Below are positions 1 through 12,270 of a stretch of DNA of 64,000 nucleotides, piece after piece. The translations under genes were made by a program, and so were the position numbers. This DNA is from Taylorella equigenitalis ATCC 35865 (GTDB taxonomy: Bacteria > Pseudomonadota > Gammaproteobacteria > Burkholderiales > Burkholderiaceae_B): positions 1 through 64,000 of the forward strand of contig NC_018108.1 of the NCBI RefSeq assembly GCF_000276685.1. Reading direction: 5' to 3'. The notes beneath the pieces were generated by a model that searched no databases, was not told where the DNA came from, and saw only the letters and a list, made by a program, of their open reading frames with translations. Positions within the stretch are counted from its first letter, which is position 1. Every line of letters starts with the position of its first letter.

Positions 1-1578
1 TTGGAGGAACTAAAGTTGGGCGAGTTTTGGCAGGAATGTCTAACTAAACTTACAGAGATATTAGACGAAAATATTGTACATAAATGGATTAAACCACTTA
101 AGCCATTAGGATTTTCAGAAGATGATACTGTCATTAAATTAGAGGCTCCCACAGAACTTAAGAAAAACTGGGTGCAATCTTATTACGCAAACACTATCAG
201 AGATGTCATTTTAGAAATTCTTAATATCAATGTAAGGGTTGAAGTAGTACTAGCACCTAAACCTCAGACTTCTTCAGAAACTATTCCTAGTGCTGATTTT
301 AACCCCAATGATCCAGTAGTTTCTGCAGAAAAACCAATTATTGATAGGAGCATTGCCACTCCAACTAAAGAATCTTATAGGGATAAAACTTTCGAGGATA
401 ATACTTTTGTAATGGAGTTTGAGCCCGAGAAAGGAGAATCTGAGGCGGTAGAGAGTATAGAGGCATTGCCAGAACCTATGGGTCGTTATGCTTATCGTGG
501 CATGGCAGAGATTCCTAGGGATATGCAGCAGTTCTACAAAGCTACGAATTTAAATCAAAGGCTTACATTTCAGAATCTTGTAGTAGGAGATTCTAATGAG
601 CTTGCATATGTAACAGCTCAAAATGTTGTTCGAAACATTGGTAAGCATGGCTATAACCCATTATTTATCTATGGGAAAACGGGATTGGGTAAAACGCATA
701 TTATGCATGCGATTGGTAATGAGCTATTTACCAAGCACAAAATGAGGAATGTGCTTTATATACATGCTGAGACTTACTATACAGAAATAACGCGCCGTAT
801 GATTGAAGGTAGGTGGGTTGAGTATAGGGCTCAGGATAATAAGTACATTAATTCCGATCTTTTGCTTATGGACGATGTACAGTTATTTGCACGTAAAGAA
901 CGTACGCAGCAGGAATTCTTTGTATTGTACGAAGCACTAGTGAATAATGACAAACAAGTGGTTATTAGTTGTGATACTTTCCCAGATAATTTAGATGCTA
1001 TTGAGGATAGACTTAAATCAAGATTCCAAAATGGACTAATTATAGAAATAGAACCGCCTGATGTTGAACTTAGGGTCTCAATTCTTAAATCTAAAGCAAA
1101 AGATTTTCCTGATATGGAATTTACCGATGAGGTAGCGTTATATATTGCCAGCAATATTAAGAGTAATGTTCGAGAACTTGAAGGAGCATTGCAAAAAGTT
1201 ATGGCTTATTCTCAGTTTAAGCAAATTGATAAACCTACGGTTGATACCTGCAAGGCAGCTTTAAGGGATGTTTTACGTCAAAGAAATGGTAGTTTGACAG
1301 TTGAAAATATTCAGAAAACTGTAGCGGATTACTATAAAATAAGGATTTCGGACATTTATTCAAAATCTAGAAGTGCTAATTTAGTGAAAGCTCGTCATGT
1401 TGCTATGTATTTAACTAAGGAGCTTACGCGTAATAGTCTTCCAGAGATAGGTCAGTCTTTTGGAGGTCGTGATCACTCAACTATCCATCACGCCGTCGAA
1501 AAGATTGCCTCTAGGCGAAGAGAAGATCGCCAGCTTAACCATGATATTAGAGTTCTTGAACAGATACTAGGAAGTTAA
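1..1578 (+). CDS. dnaA: Chromosomal replication initiator DnaA
   Basis: DnaA binds DnaA boxes at oriC, oligomerises with ATP and opens the origin. The 525-residue chain has an N-terminal helicase-interaction domain, an acidic linker (about residues 90-170), an AAA+ core with Walker A GKTGLGKT at about 225-232 and Walker B LLLMDD at about 288, and a C-terminal DNA-binding domain with the signature GGRDHST near 488. The gene starts with TTG at the first base of the window; its ribosome-binding site and oriC would lie outside, at the other end of the replicon numbering. It is followed after 14 bases by dnaN. The identification is certain; only the exact start is unverifiable here. Confidence 0.98.
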   Translation: MEELKLGEFWQECLTKLTEILDENIVHKWIKPLKPLGFSEDDTVIKLEAPTELKKNWVQSYYANTIRDVILEILNINVRVEVVLAPKPQTSSETIPSADFNPNDPVVSAEKPIIDRSIATPTKESYRDKTFEDNTFVMEFEPEKGESEAVESIEALPEPMGRYAYRGMAEIPRDMQQFYKATNLNQRLTFQNLVVGDSNELAYVTAQNVVRNIGKHGYNPLFIYGKTGLGKTHIMHAIGNELFTKHKMRNVLYIHAETYYTEITRRMIEGRWVEYRAQDNKYINSDLLLMDDVQLFARKERTQQEFFVLYEALVNNDKQVVISCDTFPDNLDAIEDRLKSRFQNGLIIEIEPPDVELRVSILKSKAKDFPDMEFTDEVALYIASNIKSNVRELEGALQKVMAYSQFKQIDKPTVDTCKAALRDVLRQRNGSLTVENIQKTVADYYKIRISDIYSKSRSANLVKARHVAMYLTKELTRNSLPEIGQSFGGRDHSTIHHAVEKIASRRREDRQLNHDIRVLEQILGS

Positions 1579-1592
1579 CCTTAGAGGTGTAT

Positions 1593-6134
<4,542 letters not shown>

Positions 6135-6169
6135 AAGATAAAATATATAAACGAAAAATATTATAAATT

Positions 6170-6991
6170 ATGCTTTCTACGACGAGTTGCTCGATCATTG
6201 CCATCCATAACTTATTCAAAACTTTTCAACTCAAATCGAAGTCTATTTGTGCAGTTTGTGACGTTACATTAGATGTTATTAGAGGTGAAACTCTTGGGAT
6301 AGTTGGCGAATCTGGAAGTGGTAAATCAACACTTGCTAGGATTATGGTAGGGCTTTTGAAACCTGATAGTGGCTTGGTGGAGTTTGAAGGTATCGATGTA
6401 CACAACCCTTCCAAGTCTGAGCGGATGTATCTAACTCAGAATATTCAAATGGTTTTTCAAAATCCGTACGCTAGTTTAAATCCAAGAATGAGCATTATGG
6501 ACGTATTGGCGGAGCCATTTGTAATTCATAAGAAATTTAATTCTAAGCAAGCATTAAAATCACGTGTTTATGAGCTTCTTGAGGAGGTTGGCCTTAATCC
6601 ACAATGGGCGAATCGATATCCTCACGAGTTTTCTGGGGGGCAGCGTCAAAGAATTGCCATAGCACGTGCTCTTGCACTTAAGCCTAAATTTTTAGTGTGC
6701 GATGAAGCTGTATCGGCCCTTGATGTATCTGTCCAAGCTCAAATTATCCTGCTCTTAAAGCGTATACAGAAGGAATATGGACTTACTATGGTTTTTATTT
6801 CTCATGATTTATCGGTTGTAAGATTGATTTCAGATAGAGTTGGAGTTTTATATAAGGGCGAGTTGCTTGAGCTAAATCGTAGTTCTGATATGTATTGCAA
6901 TCCACAAAATCACTACACTAAGACACTATTAAACGCTGTACTGCCAGCAGATGTATCTATTGCAAAATCAAAATTAGAGGCGTCGGCATGA
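6170..6991 (+). CDS. Peptide ABC transporter ATPase (OppF/DppF type)
   Basis: One of two ATPases driving an oligopeptide or dipeptide importer at the inner face of the cytoplasmic membrane. Walker A GESGSGKST lies at about residues 46-54, the ABC signature SGGQRQR near 155 and Walker B with the CDEAVSALD loop near 175. The 273-residue length is short for OppF because little of the C-terminal oligopeptide domain is present. It is the first gene of a five-gene operon; its TGA overlaps the ATG of the next permease in an ATGA junction that has been tandemly amplified. Confidence 0.93.
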   Translation: MLSTTSCSIIAIHNLFKTFQLKSKSICAVCDVTLDVIRGETLGIVGESGSGKSTLARIMVGLLKPDSGLVEFEGIDVHNPSKSERMYLTQNIQMVFQNPYASLNPRMSIMDVLAEPFVIHKKFNSKQALKSRVYELLEEVGLNPQWANRYPHEFSGGQRQRIAIARALALKPKFLVCDEAVSALDVSVQAQIILLLKRIQKEYGLTMVFISHDLSVVRLISDRVGVLYKGELLELNRSSDMYCNPQNHYTKTLLNAVLPADVSIAKSKLEASA

Positions 6992-7020
6992 GCGGCATGA
7001 GTGGCATGAGCGGCATGAGT
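6985..7020 (+). repeat. Four 9-bp tandem repeats at the ATPase/permease stop-start junction
   Basis: Four consecutive copies of GGCATGAG followed by C or T. Each copy contains an ATG in the frame of the downstream permease and a TGA in the frame of the upstream ATPase, so the translational-coupling junction itself is amplified. The copies encode repeats of Met-Ser-Gly at the permease N-terminus. Since 9 is a multiple of 3, copy-number change would keep the reading frame. Confidence 0.95.
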
Positions 7021-7959
7021 AATATGAGAGATTACATAATAAAACGATGTTTGCTTATGATACTGACTATCCTAGCTATAGCAAGCATTACGTTTGTTCT
7101 TATGCATCTTGTGCCAGGGTCTCCATTTGACAGCGATCGCTCGCTAAATAGTGCTCAAGAGCTAAACCTTAAAAAGTTTTATCACCTTGATGAACCGCTA
7201 TATATGCAGTTTATGGCGTATTTGAAATCGATTTTTACATTTGATTTTGGCCCTTCTATAAATCAGCCCGATACAAGTGTTGTGGATTTAATTTTGCGTG
7301 CGTTTCCAGTTTCATTTGAGCTTGGAATCTGGTCGATTATGGTGGCAATGTTTACTGGCATAACTCTCGGCGTTATATCGGCTGTTCATCATCAAGGCTG
7401 GATAGATAATTTGGCTATGGGTTTGGCAGTACTTGGGATATCTATTCCTAATTTTGTTCTCGCAACATGGCTTATACAGGAGCTGGCTGTCAATTTAGGT
7501 TGGTTTCCTGTAGCAACTTGGAAAACCACTATGCATATGATACTGCCTATCATCGCACTAGCAACAGCTCCTATGGCTATAATCGCTAGGCTTACTAGAA
7601 GTAGCATGCTCGAAACTCTATCTCAAGATTACATCAAAACAGCATATGCAAAAGGAATTCCAAAAACGAGAATTATCTTAAGACATGCCTTAAGAAACGC
7701 ACTCCTACCAGTGATCACGATTCTCGGTACGCTTCTAGCCTCTATACTAACAGGCACATTTGTTATTGAAAAGATTTTTGCAATTCCAGGCATGGGTAGA
7801 TACTTTATAGACTCTATTGCAAACCGCGACTATCCTGTAATCATGGGCGTGACAGTATTCTATAGCTCAGTATTAGTAATAATGCTTTTTTTGGTTGATA
7901 TCGCTTATGGATTTCTCGATCCTCGCATTCGTTTGGGACGCAAAGGAGGACGGCTTTGA
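6988..7959 (+). CDS. Peptide ABC transporter permease (OppB/DppB type)
   Basis: Inner-membrane permease subunit of the peptide importer. It has the usual DppB layout: an N-terminal transmembrane helix after MRDYIIKRC, then a BPD_transp_1 domain with five further helices and the EAA-type loop near residue 220 (KTAYAKGIPKTRIILRHA) that contacts the ATPases. Because of the repeat at its 5' end there are five in-frame ATG codons (6988, 6997, 7006, 7015, 7024); the family alignment would favour a start near 7024, so the first 12 residues may be an add-on. The stop overlaps the next permease in another amplified junction. Confidence 0.94.
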   Translation: MSGMSGMSGMSNMRDYIIKRCLLMILTILAIASITFVLMHLVPGSPFDSDRSLNSAQELNLKKFYHLDEPLYMQFMAYLKSIFTFDFGPSINQPDTSVVDLILRAFPVSFELGIWSIMVAMFTGITLGVISAVHHQGWIDNLAMGLAVLGISIPNFVLATWLIQELAVNLGWFPVATWKTTMHMILPIIALATAPMAIIARLTRSSMLETLSQDYIKTAYAKGIPKTRIILRHALRNALLPVITILGTLLASILTGTFVIEKIFAIPGMGRYFIDSIANRDYPVIMGVTVFYSSVLVIMLFLVDIAYGFLDPRIRLGRKGGRL

Positions 7960-7991
7960 ACAGGACGGCTTTGAACAGGACGGCTTTGAAC
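7947..7991 (+). repeat. Three perfect 15-bp tandem repeats at the permease/permease junction
   Basis: Three identical copies of AGGACGGCTTTGAAC. Each carries an AGGA Shine-Dalgarno-like tetramer, a TTG start codon five bases later for the second permease, and a TGA in the frame of the first permease. The first copy holds the true stop at 7957-7959. The reading frame is preserved because 15 is a multiple of 3; the N-terminus reads as a repeated Asn-Arg-Thr-Ala-Leu. Confidence 0.95.
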
Positions 7992-8927
7992 AACCAAAAT
8001 CATATTGATTTGAGCGATTTTCAGCCCATTTTAGAAAAGCCTACCTATACCTTCGAAAATAAAAAATCAGTTTCTTTTTGGGGTGATGTGTGGAAAAGCT
8101 TAAGAGCAAATAGGCTTGCCATGTTGGGACTTTTCGTACTTGTGGTACTGATTTTATTCGCAATTTTTGCTCCTATTTTTTCCCCTTACGATGTAAGCAT
8201 GCAATCCTTGAGTGAGCAAAATTTACCGCCTTCATCAAAACATTGGTTTGGCACTGATGATTTGGGACGCGACGTATTTGTTCGTACTTGGTATGGTGCT
8301 CGGATTTCGCTGTTTGTGGGCATTATGGCGGCGATTATTGATTTAGTGGTTGGTGTAAGTTATGGTGGATTTAGTGGTTTGAAAGGCGGATACACAGATA
8401 CGATTATGATGCGTATTGTAGAAATTCTTTACGGTCTACCAAATTTATTAATCGTAATCTTGCTTATGGTTGTTATGGGATCTTCGCTTTTTACGATAAT
8501 TGTTGCATTAACAGTTACAGGTTGGATAGGTATGGCCCGATTAGTTCGAGGTCAGGTATTACAACTTAAAAACTATGAGTATGTAGAAGCTTCTAAGCTC
8601 CTTGGGGGTGGCAATGTCCACATTATCCGCAATCATTTAATTCCAAATACCATAGGTCCGATAATAGTACAGATGACTTTAACTGTCCCAAGTGCCATAT
8701 TTGCAGAGGCGGCATTAAGTTTTCTAGGTCTTGGAGTGCAAGCTCCCCATGCTTCTTGGGGCGTCATGACTAACGATGCATTAGGAGTTATCTTATCTGG
8801 TGAATGGTGGCAGTTGTTTTTTCCAGCACTATGCATCTCCCTAACAATGTTTGGATTTAATGTTTTAGGAGATGGACTTCAGGATGCTTTCGATCCTCGA
8901 TTAAAAATAAGAGACATTAATGCTTAG
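7956..8927 (+). CDS. Peptide ABC transporter permease (OppC/DppC type)
   Basis: Second inner-membrane permease of the peptide importer. The N-terminal cytoplasmic arm is followed by a first helix near residue 55, then HWFGTDDLGRDVF near 95, a hallmark of DppC/OppC, and a BPD_transp_1 domain with the EAA-type loop YVEASKLLGGG near 210. The chain is 323 residues. Translation seems to start at a TTG; candidates at 7956, 7971 and 7986 all sit in identical 15-bp repeats, each with its own AGGA. The 3' end overlaps the next ATPase gene by 8 bases. Confidence 0.93.
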   Translation: MNRTALNRTALNNQNHIDLSDFQPILEKPTYTFENKKSVSFWGDVWKSLRANRLAMLGLFVLVVLILFAIFAPIFSPYDVSMQSLSEQNLPPSSKHWFGTDDLGRDVFVRTWYGARISLFVGIMAAIIDLVVGVSYGGFSGLKGGYTDTIMMRIVEILYGLPNLLIVILLMVVMGSSLFTIIVALTVTGWIGMARLVRGQVLQLKNYEYVEASKLLGGGNVHIIRNHLIPNTIGPIIVQMTLTVPSAIFAEAALSFLGLGVQAPHASWGVMTNDALGVILSGEWWQLFFPALCISLTMFGFNVLGDGLQDAFDPRLKIRDINA

Positions 8928-9885
8928 GGTTGAAAATCTTCAGGTCACATTTAAATCTAAAAACTCTAAGGTAGAAGCTGTTAGGGGAGTTAGTTTCGAG
9001 ATTTCAAAAGGTCAAACGCTTGCGATAGTAGGTGAATCTGGCTGTGGAAAGTCAGTAACCTGTAATGCCATTATGGGGCTATATTCTAGTAGAAATACTG
9101 AGATTTCTAAAAAAAGCTTATTTTTTAAAAGCGAGGACATTGCCACCCAAATTAAGAGCATAAGAGGGCAGAAAATTTCCATGATTTTCCAAGATCCACT
9201 TACCGCACTAAATCCTACAATGAGTATTGGTGATCAACTTGTTGAGGGCATTAAATATCATAGAAATTGTACTGTCAGGGTTGCTCTAGCGCGTGCACGG
9301 GAGCTTCTTGTTTTGGTGGGCATAGAGAATCCCGATGACAGGCTTAAACAGTATCCACACGAATTTTCAGGTGGTATGCTTCAAAGAATCGTTATTGCTA
9401 TGGCCTTGATGTGCGAGCCAGAGTTGCTTATTGCAGATGAGCCGACTACTGCACTTGATGTAACGATTCAGCTAAAAATTTTACGACTTCTAAAGGATTT
9501 GCAAAATCGGCTTGGAATGGGTTTATTGGTAGTGACACACGATTTAGGGGTAGTAGCAGCGATAGCGGATAACATGCTTGTTATGTATGCAGGACAAGTG
9601 GTTGAATCTGGACTCGTTTCAGATGTTCTTAAAAACCCTGAACACCCCTACACTAAGGCTTTGCTTGAGTCTATGCCCTCCATCACAACTAGTATTGATG
9701 AGCTTCATGCAATTGATGGGCAACCGCCTAATCTATCAAATCCTCCGAGAGGCTGTGCTTTTTTTGATCGTTGTAGGATGGCAATGAAAGTCTGTCTCTC
9801 CAATGAACCTCCATGCTTCAGACTAGGGAATAACCTAGTCAAATGTTGGTTGAAAGATGAAAGAGTTAGGTGTAATGTTGTTTAG
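8920..9885 (+). CDS. Peptide ABC transporter ATPase (OppD/DppD type)
   Basis: Second ATPase of the peptide importer. Walker A GESGCGKS is at about residues 38-45, the signature SGGMLQR near 150, Walker B LLIADEPTTALD near 170 and the switch histidine region VVTHDLG near 205. Unlike the first ATPase it retains the full C-terminal oligopeptide-transporter domain, including the four-cysteine cluster GCAFFDRC...VC...PPC from about residue 278. The 321-residue length is typical. It lies 16 bases before the binding-protein gene. Confidence 0.94.
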   Translation: MLRVENLQVTFKSKNSKVEAVRGVSFEISKGQTLAIVGESGCGKSVTCNAIMGLYSSRNTEISKKSLFFKSEDIATQIKSIRGQKISMIFQDPLTALNPTMSIGDQLVEGIKYHRNCTVRVALARARELLVLVGIENPDDRLKQYPHEFSGGMLQRIVIAMALMCEPELLIADEPTTALDVTIQLKILRLLKDLQNRLGMGLLVVTHDLGVVAAIADNMLVMYAGQVVESGLVSDVLKNPEHPYTKALLESMPSITTSIDELHAIDGQPPNLSNPPRGCAFFDRCRMAMKVCLSNEPPCFRLGNNLVKCWLKDERVRCNVV

Positions 9886-9901
9886 TTATTAGGAGTTTTT
9901 T

Positions 9902-11473
9902 ATGAAATTTGGAATTGCAAAATTACTTTGTGCGAGCTTGGTTATTGCCACTTCTCCGCTTATTGCTAAAACAACTTTATATATGAATAATGTGGAGGAG
10001 CCTAGCTCTCTGCATCCAGCACAGGGATTTAATACAAATTCTTGGGAGCCGTTAAATAATATTATGGAAGGGCTTGTTAGATTAGATAATAATCATAATG
10101 CAGCTCCAGCCGTTGCCGAATCTTATAGCGTTTCAGAAGACGGGCTTGTTTATACTTTTAAGCTTCGAAAAGAAGCTAAATGGTCTAATGGGGATCCACT
10201 GACGGCACATGATTTTGTATATTCTTGGACCAGTATGCTTGATCCTAAAACTGCTTCGCCAGCAGCTTTTTTGGGATTGGATATAAAAGGTGCTCAAGCT
10301 TTCAACGAAGGCAAAGGCACAGAGTTAGGTATTAAAGCTATTGATGACTATACGTTTGAAGTGATATTAGAAAAACCTAATGTTGCTTTCTTGAACATAA
10401 TTTCAAATCCCAATTTTTTCCCTGTAAATCGCAAGGTTGCTCAGGATAATCCTAAGTGGTTTACGGAAGCGAAGACATTTGTCGGTAACGGTCCTTTTTT
10501 ACTTAAAGAGTGGAAGCATTCAGAGGGTTTAAAGCTCGAGAAAAACCCAAATTACTGGGACAAAGATGCCGTTAAAGTAGATGAAGTTGATATGGTTATG
10601 GTTAATGACGAAAACACATCATATCAAATGTATCGAAGTGATGAGTTGGATTTGACACCTTCTCCAATTCCAGCTGCTATGTACGATAAGCTTAAGGACA
10701 ATAAGGAACTTCAAAATTTACCAACTGCAGGTACGTATTTTTTTAGATTTAATGTAGGCATGGAGCCTTTTAACAATAAAAATATACGTAAAGCTTTTGC
10801 TATGGCTATTAACCGAGACGATCTGGTTAAGTATGTCGTTAAGCAGGGACGCAAGACTGCAGACGGCTTCGTAGCTCCTGGATTTATTGGTCCTAATTCG
10901 AAGGATTTTAGGGAAGATGCTGGAGCATTAATTAAGTTTGATTCAACTGAAGCTAAAAAACTTTTGAAAGAGGGTATGAAGGAGCAGGGCTATTCTGAGC
11001 TTCCAGAGGTTACTCTTAGTTTTGTAAGTAATCCTAGCGATAAAAAAATAGCAGAAACCATTCAAAATATGCTTAAGCAAAATCTTGGTGTGGATATTAA
11101 GCTTCAAAGCATGGAGAGTAAGGTATTTTTTGCTAAACAAAGAGCAAGCGAATTGCAGTTTTCCCGTAGTTCGTTCTTAAACGATTATGCAGATCCTTAT
11201 AATTCTCTAGAGAGTTTTATTACAGGCTCAACTATGAATAGGACCAACTGGTCAAATCAAAAATATGATGAACTTATAAAAGCTGCTAGAAATGAAGTAG
11301 ATGCTGGGAAAAGATGGAATTTGTTAGTAGAAGCAGAAAAAATCCTTTTGGATGAAGCCCCAATATTTCCTCTTTACTACTACAATCAAATTTTTATGCA
11401 AAAGCCAAATGTTAAGGGGATACTAAGGCATCCTGTTGGATATATAGATCTAAAGGAAGCTAGCAAGGATTAA
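9902..11473 (+). CDS. Peptide ABC transporter periplasmic binding protein (OppA-like)
   Basis: Periplasmic receptor that delivers peptides to the permeases encoded just upstream. A Sec signal peptide (MKFGIAKLLCASLVIATSPLIAK) is followed by a long SBP_bac_5 domain. Features typical of OppA include EEPSSLHPAQGFN near the mature N-terminus, the core SESYSV..DGLVYTFKLRKEAKWSNGDPLTAHDFVYSW stretch, and NPNYW near residue 220. The length of 523 residues fits. The ribosome-binding site AGGAG lies just before the ATG. Exact substrate length preference cannot be read. It overlaps the convergent gene's stop by four bases. Confidence 0.93.
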   Translation: MKFGIAKLLCASLVIATSPLIAKTTLYMNNVEEPSSLHPAQGFNTNSWEPLNNIMEGLVRLDNNHNAAPAVAESYSVSEDGLVYTFKLRKEAKWSNGDPLTAHDFVYSWTSMLDPKTASPAAFLGLDIKGAQAFNEGKGTELGIKAIDDYTFEVILEKPNVAFLNIISNPNFFPVNRKVAQDNPKWFTEAKTFVGNGPFLLKEWKHSEGLKLEKNPNYWDKDAVKVDEVDMVMVNDENTSYQMYRSDELDLTPSPIPAAMYDKLKDNKELQNLPTAGTYFFRFNVGMEPFNNKNIRKAFAMAINRDDLVKYVVKQGRKTADGFVAPGFIGPNSKDFREDAGALIKFDSTEAKKLLKEGMKEQGYSELPEVTLSFVSNPSDKKIAETIQNMLKQNLGVDIKLQSMESKVFFAKQRASELQFSRSSFLNDYADPYNSLESFITGSTMNRTNWSNQKYDELIKAARNEVDAGKRWNLLVEAEKILLDEAPIFPLYYYNQIFMQKPNVKGILRHPVGYIDLKEASKD

Positions 11474-12240
11474 TTAGGTGTTGAGTCTATGATACCTATG
11501 TGATTAGCAACTGAACGTTCTATAAAAAATTGACCTGATGGCAGGCGGTTTACTCGCACACCTTTTACAACCATAGTAGTGCTTCCGCCTCCGTCAAGAT
11601 TAAGGGCTAGGGGTACATCTAGCTTTTTAAACTCTTGAGCTAATTCACTTAGAGTGTATCCTCGAAAATCTAATTGCCGTCCTTCAACTACTATCATATA
11701 GAGTATTTTGCCGTCTTTACTTAAGCCAAGTGCGGTTCGTGGATGATGATAGTTTCCATTACGCATACACTTAGAAGTCTGATCTTGAGTTTCGCAGTAA
11801 AATTTTCCGTTTTTTAAGGTTTGCCAGCCACTAATAACAAAGTCCCAATCCAAACTTATGGTTGAGATACTATTTGATGGTTCTATAAAGCATATTTTTT
11901 CTTTAGTGCAAGCAAAAAAACTATATCTAGCAGTATCCTTATATGGTTTTATATGTAGTCCTGAGGTTACATTCAGACCCATAGGTGATCGGTTTTCATC
12001 GAAGAAAGTGCCATTGATTGCGACGGTCACATTATTTTTTAAAGCGAATGAGGATGTTGTGTCTGCTTCTCCCTCAGGGGTTCCTATGATTTTGATATTA
12101 GGACAACTTAAGTCTATAGCTAAAATATGCACACGCTTTTCATTTTTTGTGCTGTAATCAATGCAGGGACTTACTGCTTTAGCATGGGGTAAGCTATATA
12201 CAAAAAACAGAGTTAATAATATGACCATCCGATTAATCAT
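11470..12240 (-). CDS. Secreted phosphodiester glycosidase (NAGPA)-like protein
   Basis: About 256 residues with an N-terminal signal peptide (MINRMVILLTLFFVYSLPHAKA) and then a domain resembling phosphodiester glycosidase/NAGPA (formerly DUF2233-type proteins, PF09992). Supporting motifs are VTVAINGTFFD near residue 75, HHPRTALGLSKDG in the middle, and the C-terminal LALNLDGGGSTTMVV, which carries the family's DGGGS signature. Members act on phosphodiester-linked sugars in the envelope or periplasm; the substrate here is unknown. I prefer the ATG at 12240; an in-frame ATG at 12270 would abut the start of the divergent helicase gene with no space at all. Confidence 0.82.
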   Translation of the reverse strand: MINRMVILLTLFFVYSLPHAKAVSPCIDYSTKNEKRVHILAIDLSCPNIKIIGTPEGEADTTSSFALKNNVTVAINGTFFDENRSPMGLNVTSGLHIKPYKDTARYSFFACTKEKICFIEPSNSISTISLDWDFVISGWQTLKNGKFYCETQDQTSKCMRNGNYHHPRTALGLSKDGKILYMIVVEGRQLDFRGYTLSELAQEFKKLDVPLALNLDGGGSTTMVVKGVRVNRLPSGQFFIERSVANHIGIIDSTPN

Positions 12241-12270
12241 GTTTAGAACCAAAGTAAAATCACCTAGCAT

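Noticed and set aside
1-200. oriC within the window
   Set aside because: dnaA starts at base 1, so the intergenic region with DnaA boxes lies outside; I saw no cluster of DnaA-box-like 9-mers in the first genes.
6985-7991. Phase variation of the peptide transporter through the start-site repeats
   Set aside because: The units are 9 and 15 bases, both multiples of three, so copy changes do not switch the reading frame on or off; an effect on initiation level remains possible and is reported separately.
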